From: Opitutaceae bacterium | Lineage (GTDB): Bacteria > Verrucomicrobiota > Verrucomicrobiia > Opitutales > Opitutaceae | Assembly (NCBI GenBank): GCA_024233285.1 | Contig: JACKPU010000003.1 | Location: 1 to 64,000, forward strand | Reading direction: 5' to 3' | Length of the DNA stretch: 64,000 bases | In this document: positions 42,320-50,930 of the stretch, one piece after another | Layout: each line of letters starts with the position of its first letter | Position numbering within the stretch: position 1 is the stretch's first letter | Made by a program: the position numbers and the translations under genes | The notes under the pieces: model-generated | Databases searched by the model: none | Seen by the model: only the letters and a program-made list of their open reading frames with translations | Told to the model about the DNA's origin: nothing

Positions 42320-43849
42320 TCAGCGGACGCCGCCCATCAGGCGTTTGACTGCCGGAACCAAGAGCAGCAACACGGCGGTGGCGCCAAACACGAACCATGC
42401 CTGATCCCGGAAGAACACGGCCAGCCCGCCGTCCACGCTCTCACGACCGAAGGTGCGGGCGAGCCAGCCGGAAAGGAAGTTGCCGATGGAGGTGGCGAGA
42501 AACCAGCCGCCCATCATCATGCCGACGAGCCGGGCCGGGGCGAGTTTGGTCACGGTGCTCAGGCCCACGGGACTCAGGCACAGCTCGCCGATGGTTTGCA
42601 GGAAAAACAAACCGATCAGCCACCACGGGCTGACCAATCCTTGATCCGCCAGGCGTGCAGCGGGGATCATCAACGCGAATGACAGGCCGACGAAGCCGAG
42701 GCCGAAAGTGAATTTCATCGGGCTTGAAGGCTGGTTCTTTCCCATTCGCGTCCACAGCCACGCGAAGATCGGCGCGAGTGCGATGATGAAGAGCGAATTG
42801 ACCGATTGATACCACGATGACGGAAAGTTGAATCCGAACAGCGTGTTGTCGGTATAGTCGCGGGCGAACAGATTGATGGAGGAGCCGGTCTGTTCAAACA
42901 CGGCAAAGAACACGATGTTGGCGGCGAAGAGCACGAAAATCGCGGCCACGCGACGCCCTTCGACTCCACCGCGAATGGCATAGGCCGTCACACCGGCGAT
43001 GATGACCGCTGCGAGCAGCCACATCAGCGCTGGCACGCGGTTGCTGAGCCAAACCAAACCGCCCAGGGCCGCAACGAAGAGCAGGGATTGGCCGAGATGG
43101 CGCCACTTGGCTCGAGTGGAAATCGGCGGACCGTCGCCCAGACCCGCAAGCCCGCGCATGTTGCGCACATAGGTGATCAATCCCAGCGTCATGCCGATGC
43201 CGGCCAGGGCGAAGGCCCAGTGCCAGCTGTGGTGGGGATCGAAACCACGCGCCGCCAGCCAGTCTTTGAACCATGCATGCTGTGCCAGAAATCCTGTCAT
43301 CAACGGCGCGATGAAGGCGCCGATGTTGATGCCCATGTAGAAAATGGAGAAGCCGGCGTCGCGCCGGTCATCATCCTGCGCATACAAACCGCCGACCATC
43401 GAACTGATGTTGGGTTTGAGCAGGCCGGTGCCCAAGGCCACCAACACGAGCCCGGTGTAAAAAGTGACGGTGGAATTCAACGCCATCGTGAAGTGGCCCG
43501 AGGCGATGATAATGCCGCCGATGAGCACGGTCTGGCGTGCGCCGATGATCCGGTCGGCGATGTAGCCGCCGATGACCGAAAGCATGTAAACGGCCATCGT
43601 GTAATAGCCGTAAATGAGCGTGGACTGCTCGATGCTAAACCCGAGTCCGCCTTCCGCGGCAGCGGTCGTCATGAACAGCACGAGCAGGGCGCGCATGCCG
43701 TAATAGGAAAAGCGCTCCCAGAGTTCCGTGAAGAACAGGGTGCTGAGGCCGCGGGGATGGCCGGCTTTGCGCGGATCGGCCATTGGCACGGCGGGTTCAA
43801 CCGGGACCGGCGGAGGGTGGAAACTCATCGAGAGCGGAGCTTGGCGCAT
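42320..43849 (-). CDS. POT/PTR family peptide:proton symporter
   Basis: A 509-residue MFS-type importer of di- and tripeptides. The POT signature FFTELWERFSYYGMRALLVL (ExxERFxYY) is in helix 1, and helix-loop motifs include GGYIADRIIGARQTVLIGG and GTGLLKPNISSMVGGLY, followed by FSIFYMGINIGAFIAPL (the PTR motif). It has 14 or so hydrophobic stretches. The start may be ATG 43849 or 43828. Immediately downstream are the Gdx exporter and lipoprotein genes on the same strand, so all three probably form one transcript. Confidence 0.92.
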   Translation of the reverse strand: MRQAPLSMSFHPPPVPVEPAVPMADPRKAGHPRGLSTLFFTELWERFSYYGMRALLVLFMTTAAAEGGLGFSIEQSTLIYGYYTMAVYMLSVIGGYIADRIIGARQTVLIGGIIIASGHFTMALNSTVTFYTGLVLVALGTGLLKPNISSMVGGLYAQDDDRRDAGFSIFYMGINIGAFIAPLMTGFLAQHAWFKDWLAARGFDPHHSWHWAFALAGIGMTLGLITYVRNMRGLAGLGDGPPISTRAKWRHLGQSLLFVAALGGLVWLSNRVPALMWLLAAVIIAGVTAYAIRGGVEGRRVAAIFVLFAANIVFFAVFEQTGSSINLFARDYTDNTLFGFNFPSSWYQSVNSLFIIALAPIFAWLWTRMGKNQPSSPMKFTFGLGFVGLSFALMIPAARLADQGLVSPWWLIGLFFLQTIGELCLSPVGLSTVTKLAPARLVGMMMGGWFLATSIGNFLSGWLARTFGRESVDGGLAVFFRDQAWFVFGATAVLLLLVPAVKRLMGGVR

Positions 43850-43882
43850 GCCCCGCGGCGGGCAACTTTCAAAACGCGCCGT

Positions 43883-46285
43883 TCAGCGCTTCCGGCCGTA
43901 GCGATACAGAAGCGGTTCGAGCATGCCGAATTGATCGGTCAGCAGACCCTCGTAACCACAAGGCCGGTCATCCCAGTAGCGCCAATCCACGCCGCTTTTG
44001 TTGCCGCCGAATACGAGCGCGCCGGCAAAGCCATCGCACATTTCGAGCAGCAGGCGGTCCGCCTCGGCCGCAAAGCCACATTGGTATAGCGCCATGACGA
44101 AATGCCGGGCCTGGGAAGTCGTGCGTCCGCCGTTTTGATAATAGCCGAACGGAAAGCCTTGCATGATATCCGCCAGATCCTCGTCAGGCACGCACCAGAG
44201 ATTGGCGGGCAAGCCGTAGCGGGCCGACGGCACGGCAACCTTCTGCATCTCGGCCAGCAAACGCGCGCAAATGTCCTTCGCTTGGTCGACGGGAACCAGC
44301 CCAGCGGTGATCGCACAGCCGTTGACCATGAGAAACGCGTGATCGTGCAGTTTGTCGTCCTGGCAACGCCAGCCGGCGAGCCAACCGGTCGTTGGGTTGA
44401 GAAACGCCGGCAAATAATTTTGCTTCAACCGTTCGGCCCACTCGGCGAGCACGGAGGACTCGTGGTTGAGAGCGTGCCGCGCGAATACGCCGGCGAGTTT
44501 GACGAGCGCGGGGTAGAGGATCGCGTTGGCGAACGCGTCCTTCCAGCCGAACGAAGTCACATCAAACCAGCAGGTGCTCCACTGGCCGGTGCCGCTCACG
44601 CCGGTGCGCCATTTGCTTTCGATCAAGCCATCGCCGTCGAGATCACGCGCGCGCATAGCGGAGAGCCGCGTGCGAATGCGATCGAGGCGGGATTGGAACC
44701 ATTCCTCGGTGGCGGCCTGCTCAAGATAATCAGCCAGACCGCGCAAGACCGCGGCGCCCGTCATCAGGTATTCGTCCTGTGCGTCGTGGATCGCGCCGTT
44801 CTCAACGATGCGGCCATCCGCGTAGCTTTGACCACCGTCCAGCCAGCGCTCGAGCGAAAGCCGCACCAACTCGTGTGCGGCAAAGCCGGGCAGCGGTTCG
44901 CCCAGTTGGAAGTAAAACGCGGTCCACGTGTCCATCGAGATGGCGCAGGGCATTGAGGCGCCGTTGTTGCTGAGGGTGGCCATTTCTGGCCGGTAGGTCA
45001 GCGCGGTGAAATAGGTGCGGTGTAACGCCCGCTTCGCGACATCCGGGGCGTCGTCGCGCAGTGTGACCGGGGGGGCCACCGGGCGGATGGTAATCCGCGC
45101 TTCGTGTCGGCCGGCGGTGAGCAGATAGGTGCCGTGGGGCAAGGCGCGTTCGCCCAGTTTCAATTCGAGCGTATTGAAGTCCTGCGTGCGCCAGGCGTCG
45201 AAGCGCGCGGTCACGGCGGGCGAGTCGCTCTCCACTTGCAGCGTGCCGAAGCGCGGAAGGTTGATCGCGAGCGGCAGCGGCATAATGCCCGCTTCGCCTT
45301 CCTGCGTGATGCGCCCGATGGCGTGGGCCGGCGTGACGGTATTGCGTGTAGCGATGGTCCAGACCGAACTAAACCACGCTTCGGCGTCGGTGGCGCTTTC
45401 ACGCGTTGCCTGTAGCTCAAGCCCGTCGGCATTGGCGGTCCAAACCAACTGATAATGCTGTCCGTCACTGGTGAAATCGTAGGTCACCTTGTTGGCGCGG
45501 ACTTCAACTGTGCCCGCGACATCGAAGCGCACCGCTCCGGACATGGCTGGAACTTGACCGATAACCTGCAATGCGGGTCCTTGACGAAACGAACCCACGC
45601 CCGTGTTCAAGGTGTTAGTCGAAACCAAGACGGGATCTTCGCCGGACAGACTCAGATGAGAGAAACCCGGCCGTGAAAGCGAGAAGGCCACCGAATAGCC
45701 TGCGGTGTCAAAGCGCACCGAGCCATCGACCACGAATACTTTCACGCCGGTCGGTTGCGCCTCAATGTCGAGCTGGGTGCGGCGCAGCGTGCGTTCGCGG
45801 GCCGGGGGCAACGGCGAAAGCAATTCGCCTTCGAGCACGCAGGCGCCTTCTGCGACACCCCAAGGCACCCAACCTTCATCAATCCCGCAGCCGCGCAGCT
45901 CGATGATGACGCCATCCGCGACCATCGGTTCAAATTCATGCCAGGCAATTTCACCTTTGGCGGGGCAGGGCAGGTCGCGTTTGGCGCAGACTTCGCGCCA
46001 TTGACCGTCCCTATGTGCAAGCAATCGAAACGAGGTGACCCAATCCTCGTTTTTGTGACTGCCGCAATTGTGATAGCCGGGAGTGCTGCGCAGGCCGAGC
46101 CGGTTGAGGCGGGCCTGACCGGGCAATCTCACCACGCGGGAGTGGATGATGCGACGATCCGCTTCACTGGCCTCGTGGGACGACGGTGTCGTCCATACCG
46201 CGCGCGGTTCAGACAACGCGGTGTTAAAGGACATGTCGCCCATGGGCGGTGCGACATCGGATAGCTGGAGCAAATCAACGATCAT
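43883..46285 (-). CDS. Glycoside-hydrolase-like six-hairpin protein
   Basis: An 800-residue protein without signal peptide. The N-terminal about 400 residues are beta-rich and discoidin-like (RIIHSRVVRLPGQARLNRLG then EDWVTSFRLL). The C-terminal about 400 residues form a helical barrel with the glycosidase-like segments QSYADGRIVENGAIHDAQDE, DLDGDGLIESKWRTGVSGTG and WFDVTSFGWKDAFANAIL. The position of acid-rich loops suggests an inverting glycosidase of the six-hairpin superfamily (compare GH63, GH78 and GH94), but no family is proven. It lies downstream of the heparinase-like gene behind a terminator. Confidence 0.7.
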   Translation of the reverse strand: MIVDLLQLSDVAPPMGDMSFNTALSEPRAVWTTPSSHEASEADRRIIHSRVVRLPGQARLNRLGLRSTPGYHNCGSHKNEDWVTSFRLLAHRDGQWREVCAKRDLPCPAKGEIAWHEFEPMVADGVIIELRGCGIDEGWVPWGVAEGACVLEGELLSPLPPARERTLRRTQLDIEAQPTGVKVFVVDGSVRFDTAGYSVAFSLSRPGFSHLSLSGEDPVLVSTNTLNTGVGSFRQGPALQVIGQVPAMSGAVRFDVAGTVEVRANKVTYDFTSDGQHYQLVWTANADGLELQATRESATDAEAWFSSVWTIATRNTVTPAHAIGRITQEGEAGIMPLPLAINLPRFGTLQVESDSPAVTARFDAWRTQDFNTLELKLGERALPHGTYLLTAGRHEARITIRPVAPPVTLRDDAPDVAKRALHRTYFTALTYRPEMATLSNNGASMPCAISMDTWTAFYFQLGEPLPGFAAHELVRLSLERWLDGGQSYADGRIVENGAIHDAQDEYLMTGAAVLRGLADYLEQAATEEWFQSRLDRIRTRLSAMRARDLDGDGLIESKWRTGVSGTGQWSTCWFDVTSFGWKDAFANAILYPALVKLAGVFARHALNHESSVLAEWAERLKQNYLPAFLNPTTGWLAGWRCQDDKLHDHAFLMVNGCAITAGLVPVDQAKDICARLLAEMQKVAVPSARYGLPANLWCVPDEDLADIMQGFPFGYYQNGGRTTSQARHFVMALYQCGFAAEADRLLLEMCDGFAGALVFGGNKSGVDWRYWDDRPCGYEGLLTDQFGMLEPLLYRYGRKR

Positions 46286-46322
46286 GGGCGGCCATGAAGG
46301 GCCATGCGGATAAAAAATAAAA

Positions 46323-46347
46323 GCACCGAATCATGTATTTTCGGTGC
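46323..46347 (-). terminator. Rho-independent terminator of the heparinase-like gene
   Basis: An 8-bp stem (GCACCGAA and TTCGGTGC) with a 9-nt loop. On the minus strand it is followed by TTTTATTTTTTAT. It lies about 100 nt past the stop of 46449-48305 and 38 nt before the start of the next gene, so it separates the two transcriptionally. Confidence 0.75.
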
Positions 46348-46359
46348 AATAATTGTATT

Positions 46360-46436
46360 AAATGGGAATTGGAGATATCTATTTATTCCGGGATATTCTC
46401 ATTCTGTGTCCTAAATGGGAATAGTGGCGAAATGGG
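46360..46436. repeat. Short direct repeats in an AT-rich intergenic region
   Basis: AAATGGGAAT occurs at 46360-46369 and 46413-46422, with a partial third AAATGGG at 46430-46436. The 164-nt gap (46286-46448) is far more AT-rich than the rest of the window. The repeats could be regulator sites for one of the polysaccharide genes. Confidence 0.4.
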
Positions 46437-46448
46437 TTTATCTCGGAT

Positions 46449-48305
46449 TCAGACCGGTTTGATGACGAAAGTGATGACCGCCTGCGTGATCGGTGTCGTG
46501 GGACTGAACGCGAGGCGCACCGGATGCGGGGGCTGGTTGATGGTGTCCCGGCTGAGCTGTAGCGCCACGCTGCTCGCGGAATGATCGACCAGAATCGCGC
46601 TCGTTCCATCGCTTAGGCGGACCCCGTTGTGTTCCTCGTGAATTTGAGCAGGGGTGATGAGGGCACTCTCAAAAGTCGTCGGGGCGGAAAACTCCACCGT
46701 ATCCGTGATGGTGAGACAACCTTCGCCGGTGCGATCGAAAATGAATTCGCGTTCGAGTTTGCGCAGCGTGGGCACGTCATAGGCGCCTTTGAGATTGAGC
46801 ACCATGCGATCACGCGAGTCGGTGAATTCGGTCAGGAGGGTGGGCGCTTGGAAAGTCGGGCCGACTTCCTGCAATTGCCCGCCAATGCGCGGGACAGGAT
46901 GTCCATAGGAGTTGAGCAGCTGGCTTTCGTAACGCTGCTTGCTGAACGTGCGCATGCTGTAAACCTCAAGCCCGGGATCGTAGATGAGTGATTTGCCATC
47001 CAGCAGCACGACGAAGGTGCCCAGATCGTTGTGGTTGTGATTCACGCCGTTGTTGCCGCCGAGGAAGGTGGCGGAGAATCGGCGCGGAGCATCCGGCGCC
47101 GAACGGCAGATGAGAAAATGGGATGGGGCGAAAAAATCGCGCAACGCGGCGGCAGGGCGGCGGCGCAGCGGCCGGCGGGGATCCCGGGTGCGGAACATTA
47201 TCATCAACAGAACGTCCGCGAATTGCAGTTTGTCTCCGGCAAAGACATCGAAGTCGTGCGGCTCCGCCAGCTCGTCGGGTGTGGAGTCCACGCGGTTGTC
47301 GAGCCAGGAGCGCGCCCACTCGAGCGGCTTGGCATCAAGCAGACAGTCGCAGAACGCGGGATAAATGCCGGGCTGAACCTCCGCGCGATCCGGGAAGCGC
47401 GCGATGCGGCGCGCCTTGGGGTTGTCCAGCAGATCACTAGCGCCGCCGGTGCCTTGGCGCAGGATTTCAGCCAGGGTGAAGTAATGCGAAACGCCGTAGC
47501 TCCAGTAGCTGACCCCCTCGGTGCAAAGACCGTCATCGGCGAAGCCGTCGGTGAAGTTGTAGATGAGCGATTCGGTGAACGCGAACCACCAGGCGCGATC
47601 CTCGCGCTCGGGCAGGATGGCGGCCGCGGCTTGCGCGTAACAGCTCAGACAGACCGAGTTCCAGTTATGTTTAACGATCAGCCACCAGTCCAGGTTTCGC
47701 CCGGCTTCGACCCGCGAGCGCAACGCGCCGAAGAAACGCCGGTCGAGTTCGCGACGAAGGTAAGCTTTGAAATCCGCGGAGAGTTTGTCGCCGAGCAGGT
47801 AGTGGGTGAGCGCGAAGGCGACGGCGGTGTGGCACGAAGCCAGGTCGTTGTCGTGTTCTTCGCCGCGAAAATTCTTTCGCTCCAGATCGTTGTTGGGGTG
47901 GATCCAGGTGCCGAGTTCGCCGAGCGCGCGCGCGTCCGACTCGATGACGCCGAGGAATTCGCCCGTGTTGCCAATGACCTCGGCGATGAGCAAGACGGTC
48001 TGCCGCTCGCGCACGAGCGGCATCAGCGCGTTGATTTCGGTCACGCTTTTTTGGTCGAGACAGCGCTCAAACGCGGCGTTGTCGAGTGCCGGGCGGGGCT
48101 GGGCGGCGAGTTCGCGGGCCCGGGCCAGGATGCGCCGTCCGAACGGATCATTGCGCCACTTATCCCAGGCGGTGCGATCAGTGGCGGGCGGCCCGAACGC
48201 AAAGTTTTCGGCGGGCATCAAGGCAGTGAGGGCTTTGACCCGCTCGGGCGCGGGGCAAAAGGTTTCGCCGGAGGGCAAGTCGAAATTGAAATCGTAGGCT
48301 CCCAT
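46449..48305 (-). CDS. Heparinase II/III-family protein
   Basis: A 618-residue probable polysaccharide lyase. The N-terminal half forms an (alpha/alpha) toroid (WWLIVKHNWNSVCLSCYAQA, YNFTDGFADDGLCTEGVSYW with the expected active-site Trp/Tyr). The C-terminal beta-sandwich has the heparinase II/III signature GGNNGVNHNHNDLGTFVVLL (His-x-His-x-Asp-x-Gly), then YDPGLEVYSM. No signal peptide is seen, so it may act on oligosaccharides inside the cell. It is divergent from the helical-repeat gene at 48425 across 119 bp. Confidence 0.87.
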   Translation of the reverse strand: MGAYDFNFDLPSGETFCPAPERVKALTALMPAENFAFGPPATDRTAWDKWRNDPFGRRILARARELAAQPRPALDNAAFERCLDQKSVTEINALMPLVRERQTVLLIAEVIGNTGEFLGVIESDARALGELGTWIHPNNDLERKNFRGEEHDNDLASCHTAVAFALTHYLLGDKLSADFKAYLRRELDRRFFGALRSRVEAGRNLDWWLIVKHNWNSVCLSCYAQAAAAILPEREDRAWWFAFTESLIYNFTDGFADDGLCTEGVSYWSYGVSHYFTLAEILRQGTGGASDLLDNPKARRIARFPDRAEVQPGIYPAFCDCLLDAKPLEWARSWLDNRVDSTPDELAEPHDFDVFAGDKLQFADVLLMIMFRTRDPRRPLRRRPAAALRDFFAPSHFLICRSAPDAPRRFSATFLGGNNGVNHNHNDLGTFVVLLDGKSLIYDPGLEVYSMRTFSKQRYESQLLNSYGHPVPRIGGQLQEVGPTFQAPTLLTEFTDSRDRMVLNLKGAYDVPTLRKLEREFIFDRTGEGCLTITDTVEFSAPTTFESALITPAQIHEEHNGVRLSDGTSAILVDHSASSVALQLSRDTINQPPHPVRLAFSPTTPITQAVITFVIKPV

Positions 48306-48424
48306 GCCGCGAGGCTCGCCGTGATGTCGACCGATGGCAAGCCGACCGGTGGTGATGACGCAAAGTTCGTGTCATTGAAGGGGGCATTGACAATCTCTGG
48401 CATCCCTCAAGCTGTTGGCGCGTC

Positions 48425-49255
48425 GTGTTTCGACTCTTTCGCACCAATCCACGTTATGTTCACCTGGCGCTCGCCGGAGCGTTGCTCTTTGCGCCCGGTA
48501 GGTTGACTGCCGAACCTACGGCCAAGGCGGCCGGTTGGGATTTGCTGGGCCAATTCCTTTACCGCGATGCGGCGGAGGCGTTTGCGCAGGATCAAGCCGG
48601 CGGCCGGTTGCGCGATCTGGGGCTCGCGGCGGCGATCCTGAACGAGCCGCCGGTCACCCCGGGCAAGATTGAGCAGGCCGGGGCGTTGCTGCGCGAGGTC
48701 GCGGCGGGTGGCTGGGACGATGAAGGCAGTTATGCCCGTTACTTGTTGGCGCGCATCAAACAAGTGCATCTGGGGGCACCGGTCCCGGAAGTGGAGGAAG
48801 CTTACCGGGAGTTGATCACGACGGTGCCTGAGAGTGCATCGGCCCAGTTGGGGGCCGTGCAGTTGTCCTTGCTGCTCTTGTATCAGCGTTCCGATCTGGC
48901 CGTGCCGGCACGGATTGTCGCGGCCGCCGAACTCGCCCCGGTCGCAGGCCATGCGCGTTTGCCGGATATCGCGGCGACTTATTTTCAGCAACTGGCCGTG
49001 GCCGCGATGTATTATGGCATCACCGACGAGCGGGTGCTGGGTTGGCTGAAATCGGCGCATGCCCTCGGCCTTTCGAATCAGCTCGATCAGAGCACGCTGA
49101 GTTTGCAGGTGGCGGAGACGGCCCGGGCCCTGCGGCAGCGCGCAACGGCGGTGGACTATTATCAGCGGTTTCTCGCCACCGCAGCGTCGACGGATCCGCG
49201 CTATTTCACGGCCGAGATGCGCATGCGCGAATTGCAGCCGGAGGGATCGCAATGA
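48425..49255 (+). CDS. Secreted helical-repeat (TPR-like) protein, module A
   Basis: A 276-residue protein with an N-terminal signal (VHLALAGALLFAPGRLTAEP) and a mature part of tandem Ala-rich helix pairs (WDLLGQFLYRDAAEAFAQDQ, YARYLLARIKQVHLG, AATYFQQLAVAAMYYGI, TAVDYYQRFLATAASTDPRY), typical of TPR or Sel1-like repeats. It starts at GTG 48425. Its TGA overlaps the ATG of the membrane-anchored solute-binding protein in an ATGA. A similar gene (53670-54521) precedes a paralogous binding protein on the opposite strand. Confidence 0.75.
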   Translation: MFRLFRTNPRYVHLALAGALLFAPGRLTAEPTAKAAGWDLLGQFLYRDAAEAFAQDQAGGRLRDLGLAAAILNEPPVTPGKIEQAGALLREVAAGGWDDEGSYARYLLARIKQVHLGAPVPEVEEAYRELITTVPESASAQLGAVQLSLLLLYQRSDLAVPARIVAAAELAPVAGHARLPDIAATYFQQLAVAAMYYGITDERVLGWLKSAHALGLSNQLDQSTLSLQVAETARALRQRATAVDYYQRFLATAASTDPRYFTAEMRMRELQPEGSQ

Positions 49256-50856
49256 AGCGGGTCGGAGTTTTTGGCCGCAATGTGGCCATCGTCATCATGG
49301 TGCTGCTCTTTGGGTATGCGGCGTGGCAGGTTTTCCAGCGAAGTGAAGAAGTGGTGGATCCCGACATCGAGGTGATCCGTTTTGCGCATTGGCAGCTTGA
49401 ACCCGGGGTGCGCGAGGCGTTTGACGAGATCGCGCGGGATTACATGGCGCTGCATCCCAATGTGCGGATCAAACAGATGCCCATCCCGGGACGCGTCTGG
49501 AAGCAGTGGTTGCGCACCCAACTGGTCGGCGGCAATCCGCCGGACCTGATTGCGATCGCCAATTACGAAGTCAGCGACGAGATGCTTGCACGCTACTTTA
49601 CCCCGCTGACGTCGTATTTGGAGGAGACCAATCCCTATAATGCGGATGAGCCGGACCTGCGCGACCTGTCATGGCGCAAAACGTATAAGGCGGAGCTGAT
49701 CCCGGATGACACCGTGCATTATTACAGTCCCAATCTGCTGGAATATTACGCCGTGCCGAATGCGATGGTCACGGTGCGCGTATTCTACAACCGGGACATC
49801 ATCAAGGCCGCGCTGGGCGAAGACCGGGTGCCGGAGACCTACGACGAATTTCTCGGTTGGTGCGAAGCCCTGCGTGATTACGCGGAGCGGACGGGCCAGC
49901 CCATCATGGCGCTGGCCGGATCCTGGTTTAATGCGCTGCAGCTCACGGGGACGATAACCTCAACCGTGACGCAGAAGCTCGCGCTCGAACAGGATTACGG
50001 CCGCGATCTGGACTTCACCAAACAGGACACATTGACCACTTATCTGCGCGGCGATTGGACGCTGCGCACGCCGGCGTTTTTCCGCAGCCTTGAGATGGTG
50101 GCTGACATCGGGCGCTACATGCCGCCGGGCTGGGCGCAGCTCAATCGCGAAGACGCCATGATGCAGTTTTTACAGGGCAAGGTGGCGATGATCCCCACCG
50201 GCACCTGGGATGCCGGCGGCATCTTGTCGCAGGCCGATTTTGAGGTCGGGGCGTTTCAAGTTCCGTCGGTCAGTCCGGATGATCCCGTGTATGGCGCGGA
50301 TGCGCTTGGTCCGATTTCCGAGGCAAATGTTTTTGCCTCGATGGCGCTCGGACTTACGCGTTCATCCCGCCATCCGGAGCGAGCGATTGACTTTCTTCGG
50401 TTTATGACGAGCCGACGTTCGAATACTGTTTTTTCGCGCATCTCCACTTGGTTGCCGGTGATCAAGGGCGTGCCGGTTCCAGAGGTCTCGAAGGCATTCA
50501 AGCCCATTGAGCGCGGTTTCATTCGCGGTCCCAGCGTGCGATCCCTGTCGGCGGTTTCGGATGACGTCTACCAGCAAAACATTCATTTGCTGAGTGGTAA
50601 GACCGCGAGTGCGGAAACCTTCGTGGAAAAAACCGAGCCACGTTATGCCCGCGTGATCCCGCAGGAACTCGCCCGGATGGCAAAGGTGTTTCATGTCACC
50701 ACCCGGCAAAAGGATTCGGTGCTGACCGCCCTTTACGAGAAATCCAAAGCGGGTGAGCTGGCACGTTCAAAGTTTGATGTTGTGGCGGCGAAACAACTGC
50801 AGGTCGAGGCGCAGCGGTTGCAAATCGAACGCACGCTGGAGGATTATGCGCGTTGA
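49252..50856 (+). CDS. Membrane-anchored extracellular solute-binding protein, module A
   Basis: A 534-residue family 1 binding-protein-like protein. An uncleaved N-terminal helix (VAIVIMVLLFGYAAWQVF, about residues 10-27) anchors it. The periplasmic part has DIEVIRFAHWQLEPGVREAF, HPNVRIKQMPIPGRVWKQWL, VRVFYNRDIIKAALG, MIPTGTWDAGGIL and SPDDPVYGADALGPISEA. A coiled C-terminal extension (about residues 485-534, QLQVEAQRLQIERTLEDYAR) is unusual. It looks like a sugar-type binding protein, yet no permease gene follows. Translationally coupled to the helical-repeat gene. Confidence 0.85.
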   Translation: MKRVGVFGRNVAIVIMVLLFGYAAWQVFQRSEEVVDPDIEVIRFAHWQLEPGVREAFDEIARDYMALHPNVRIKQMPIPGRVWKQWLRTQLVGGNPPDLIAIANYEVSDEMLARYFTPLTSYLEETNPYNADEPDLRDLSWRKTYKAELIPDDTVHYYSPNLLEYYAVPNAMVTVRVFYNRDIIKAALGEDRVPETYDEFLGWCEALRDYAERTGQPIMALAGSWFNALQLTGTITSTVTQKLALEQDYGRDLDFTKQDTLTTYLRGDWTLRTPAFFRSLEMVADIGRYMPPGWAQLNREDAMMQFLQGKVAMIPTGTWDAGGILSQADFEVGAFQVPSVSPDDPVYGADALGPISEANVFASMALGLTRSSRHPERAIDFLRFMTSRRSNTVFSRISTWLPVIKGVPVPEVSKAFKPIERGFIRGPSVRSLSAVSDDVYQQNIHLLSGKTASAETFVEKTEPRYARVIPQELARMAKVFHVTTRQKDSVLTALYEKSKAGELARSKFDVVAAKQLQVEAQRLQIERTLEDYAR

Positions 50857-50930
50857 TCGCGCGAAATCCGGCGGCTAAGCACTCGACGAAGGCCGCCGGG
50901 CCGGGCATGGGTTCTGCTAACCTTTGCCCC

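Noticed and set aside
48387..48415. TTGACA at 48387 as a promoter of the helical-repeat gene
   Set aside because: No -10 at the right spacing, and it would leave no room for a ribosome-binding site before GTG 48425.
47031..48506. 491-codon plus-strand frame across the heparinase gene
   Set aside because: Runs antisense to a gene with clear heparinase II/III motifs and has no recognisable features.
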